Below are positions 41,019-41,073 of a stretch of 41,073 bases of DNA, piece after piece. Numbering within the stretch: the stretch's first letter is position 1; each line of letters opens with the position of its first letter. Origin of the DNA: an uncultured Butyrivibrio sp. (GTDB taxonomy: Bacteria > Bacillota > Clostridia > Lachnospirales > Lachnospiraceae). Both the position numbers and the translations under genes were made by a program. The DNA is taken from contig NZ_CAMVPU010000034.1 in the NCBI RefSeq assembly GCF_947169445.1, forward strand, positions 1 to 41,073, in the 5' to 3' direction. Below the pieces are notes generated by a model. That model saw nothing but the letters and a program-made list of their open reading frames with translations, was not told where the DNA came from and ran no database searches.

Positions 41019-41073
41019 GCGGGTGTAGTTCAATGGTAGAACACCAGCCTTCCAAGCTGGATACGTGGGTTCG
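41019..41073 (+). tRNA. tRNA-Gly (anticodon TCC), truncated by the window end
   Basis: The first 55 bases are visible: acceptor 5' strand GCGGGTG, D-arm GTTC/GAAC, anticodon stem CCAGC/GCTGG around the loop CTTCCAA (anticodon TCC), and the start of the T-arm (GGGTTCG). The 3' acceptor strand lies outside the window. Confidence 0.93.

Overview
The window looks like a chromosomal segment of a motile, Gram-positive, anaerobic Lachnospiraceae bacterium, most likely Butyrivibrio or a close relative. The clues are AT-rich intergenic DNA with strong AGGAGG ribosome-binding sites, a split (two-subunit) transketolase, a two-subunit Fe-S fumarase, a SufCBDSU operon, a Tad/Flp pilus locus of clostridial layout, and a flagellin beside glycogen and pentose genes. 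Species assignment is inference only. Every recognisable protein gene lies on the minus strand; only two tRNA genes (Lys-CTT and a truncated Gly-TCC) are on the plus strand.

Layout from left to right (transcription runs right to left). 1-1642: end of a phosphonate/phosphate-type ABC transporter, phnC (cut by the window edge) and phnD, separated by a terminator-like hairpin. 1829-8006: a pentose regulon transcribed araR > araB > araD > tktN > tktC > rpe. It would phosphorylate L-ribulose, epimerise it to D-xylulose-5-P and pass it to the non-oxidative pentose phosphate pathway; no arabinose isomerase is present here. The leader of araR carries a sigma-A-type promoter flanked by candidate operators. 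8198-8283 is a perfect 39-bp inverted repeat touching the end of ogg. 8285-9555: an 8-oxoguanine glycosylase overlapping a membrane-anchored Mrr-like nuclease gene. 9604-12044: a tightly overlapping run rhomboid > HIT > fumA > fumB. 12111-13121: a flavodoxin-like/SCP2 fusion with its own promoter.

13190-22844 is a complete-looking Tad pilus operon (tadV-like, tadZ, tadA, tadB, tadC, flp, a TadG-like protein, a TadE-like protein with an unusual cysteine/histidine tail, a second prepilin peptidase, a second TadE-like protein and an FHA protein). 23125-27984 is a flagellar block: a FliS-like chaperone, flagellin, and a 1050-residue repeat protein whose C-terminus resembles the FliK hook-length domain. 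A near-consensus SigD (sigma-28) promoter overlaps the end of glgB just upstream. 28070-33824: ksgA > TPR/degenerate-AAA+ protein > glgB, preceded by tatD. 34840-35127: tRNA-Lys and a heavily structured intergenic region. 35128-40830: sufC-B-D-S-U plus a YgjP-type metallopeptidase. The suf operon has a consensus promoter with a perfect 25-bp palindrome at the start site, divergent from the tRNA-Gly promoter.

The least ordinary parts are the 1050-residue SigD-regulated protein, the TPR/pseudo-AAA+ protein, the TadE-like protein with duplicated Cys/His modules, a TadZ lacking the Walker lysine, a probable ATT start codon at the head of the tad operon, and the large palindrome. I saw no CRISPR array, insertion sequence, prophage or convincing riboswitch.
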